A program made the translations under genes and the position numbers. From Phytophthora colocasiae (Eukaryota > Oomycota > Peronosporomycetes > Peronosporales > Peronosporaceae): 64,000 bases of DNA. Numbering within the stretch: position 1 is the stretch's first letter; each line of letters starts with the position of its first letter. The stretch covers positions 42,964 through 106,963 of the forward strand of contig JAGKQI010000056.1 of NCBI GenBank assembly GCA_018806915.1, read 5' to 3'. This document shows positions 62,386 to 64,000 of the stretch, piece by piece. A model generated the notes under the pieces. It was not told where the DNA came from, ran no database searches, and saw only the letters and a program-made list of their open reading frames with translations.

Positions 62386-64000
62386 TGACACGTTGCTAAT
62401 TACGATTTTTCGAGTGGATATGGACGTTACGCTGTGATGTGATTGAGGATGTACACTGGGTTGTGGGAGAAAGGAGATGTGGGACGAGGTTGCGTCCCGT
62501 GTGACAATATTATGGATCATGTGGAAGAAAACTGCTATATATATTAACCTTCACCTGTACTGCAAAGGGTTGCCTAAGAGATCAGAAGTGTTCCACTCGG
62601 AAAAGTGCACAAAACTCCGAGAGACAAACAACACTCAGTCTGATCACCTCGGACTTTCCCCGACGATGAGTGCCTAAAGGTTGGCAGAAAGTCTCTCAGA
62701 AGAATGTATCTCTGAGAGACCTCATCCCGTTGCCTGTCCTGTGTGACGATGATGGTTCAAGGAATACAGATTATACCCACAAGATACCGCCAAGTATCGC
62801 GCACCGGACATAAAGTGCACCCCGGGCGCATATCCCAACTGGACTTTCGTAGCGTTGTAGCATACGTGCTCCGCACCCTGAAAACATTCATGGATTTCTG
62901 GTATCACGTGTGGAAACTCTGATATCACACCATGAAGTCTGATGTACATGAGTCCGACGTACATGAAGTCCGGACGGTACATGAGTCCCTGACGAACATG
63001 ATTCTGACCAGTAAACAAGTCCTGATGTGTCCGGCTTATACAAACAATATTCCAGACATTTACCAGTTTCCGATGAACAGACTCCGACGGCCAAGACTCC
63101 GATGAACAGACCCAAGTGTCACGACTCTGGTATTTATGGACTCTGATGTACATGATTCCGGAGTACATGGTTCCGATGCAGACATGTCTCCGACGCACAT
63201 GATTCCAGACCCTGATGAACAGAATACCAGACTCTGACACTCCTGAAGTCCCACCCCATACTGAAATCAAGTGTACCCAACACGACCTTCACGCAATCAA
63301 GTGAAACGCAACCCGCTCATCCCTCTAATGACATCATTAAAGTGTCGACTCGACAAGATCTGCAGCATCGACTACCATAGTGAGCCTCCAAGTGAAGATT
63401 CCTGAGTTATACTGAGACCAGAGTGTATAAGAGAATATGGAAGACAGAAGACAGAGAGATACGAGATAGATAACCAGAGTTCAAATTGCTCCGGTACCCC
63501 CGGAGTTCAAATTGCGTTATAACCCCAAGGTCGATTCTTCGGTTCTTTTGGAAAGTGTAAAGGCCACGACACAAAGCTTTGAGTCGTGTGATTCTCTCAC
63601 CCATCAAGCTCCCTTTAGGTGGAGATCAGCGTAACAGAGACCTGAGAGGACCTTGCACCTATTCCATTTACTAGTTGGGTCGTTTGTTTTTGTCTCTAGT
63701 GGTTGCCCATTTCATATTGTAACGTTTGGACAGGTTTTGGGAGCTAGAATTGAGTCGCTCTCAAGACGCTCCCGATAGACTGTTGTATATAACCGATAGT
63801 GGGTTGGTTTTATTTCCTCTATATATTAGAGGGTGGTGCGCCGAAAGTTACAGGAATACTCAGACAGACCAGGTGTCTGGTGAACATTTCCTAGTTGACC
63901 TGGGAGAACTAGCCCATCTGCTCAAGTGTGGGCCAGGAAAGAATAAGAGCAGCTACATATTTGTATATCGGAACTCTATGTTGCGGTTATCTCCGGAAGT
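62386..64000 (+). repeat. Gypsy-C 3' LTR, cut by window end
   Basis: TGACACGTTGC onward; 1,615 bp present of an expected 1.9-2.0 kb. It matches the 5' LTR with many 1-3 nt length differences and fewer substitutions. Confidence 0.85.

Larger units (their letters stand above)
49557..64000 (+). mobile_element. Gypsy-C: long Ty3/Gypsy element, 3' end beyond the window
   Basis: 5' LTR (49557-51490), primer site, very long gag region, pol, 3' LTR from 62386 running off the window. It interrupts Gypsy-B2. The internal region is about 10.9 kb and every long gene is broken many times. It is related to Gypsy-A: near-identical primer site, shared gag block SETPLD, second RNase H, insertion before YIDD, and a chromodomain of the same type. 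No antisense ORF lies between pol and the 3' LTR. Confidence 0.9.

Noticed and set aside
1..64000. Search for RXLR or Crinkler effector genes, common between TEs in oomycetes
   Set aside because: No open frame shows a secretion signal followed by RXLR-EER or LFLAK motifs.

Overview
This 64-kb window looks like pure transposable-element sequence from an oomycete nuclear genome, most likely a Phytophthora or downy-mildew relative. That assignment is inferred from Ty3/Gypsy elements with chromodomains and a second RNase H, an old Copia family, a pogo-like transposase and short 60-70 bp introns. I see no host gene, rRNA, tRNA or CRISPR array.

Layout. 1-1848: 3' part of a Copia element (Copia-1) with its 3' LTR. 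1849-3846: broken, partly inverted Gypsy-A gag/pol fragment (A0). 3847-25855: Gypsy-B element (B1, + strand), split by a complete 13.96-kb Gypsy-A element (A1, - strand, 10120-24075) flanked by the 4-bp duplication CAGA. 25856-26574: pogo-like DNA transposon fragment joined to the B1 3' LTR at a TA. 26575-43914: second Copia copy (Copia-2), split by a complete 13.97-kb Gypsy-A element (A2, + strand, 27774-41745) flanked by the duplication GCTA. 43915-45200: unassigned sequence and LTR remnants. 45200-49556: two Gypsy-B-type LTRs and the 3' half of a minus-strand Gypsy-B element (B2). 49557-64000: long, degenerate Gypsy-C element whose 3' LTR runs off the window.

How the parts work together. 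Each Gypsy family has gag, protease, reverse transcriptase, RNase H, integrase and a C-terminal chromodomain. A and C also have a second RNase H and use nearly the same primer-binding site; B uses a different one. A and B each carry an extra antisense reading frame between pol and the 3' LTR, starting 100-180 bp inside that LTR, so it is probably read from an antisense promoter in the LTR. In A this frame encodes a long coiled-coil protein with a conserved C-terminal domain; in B it runs antisense through the chromodomain.

The most unusual signal is at sequence level. Nearly the whole Gypsy-B sequence (LTR, gag, pol, antisense ORF) is a chain of adjacent short perfect hairpins, one about every 25-40 nt. 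In the diverged B2 copy, hairpins lie at homologous codons with different stem sequences, and some paired bases change together. Gypsy-A has a different signature, extreme GATC density, and Gypsy-C has recurring TCYGA/GAACA words. Most coding sequences carry small indels; some of these could be sequencing errors rather than decay.
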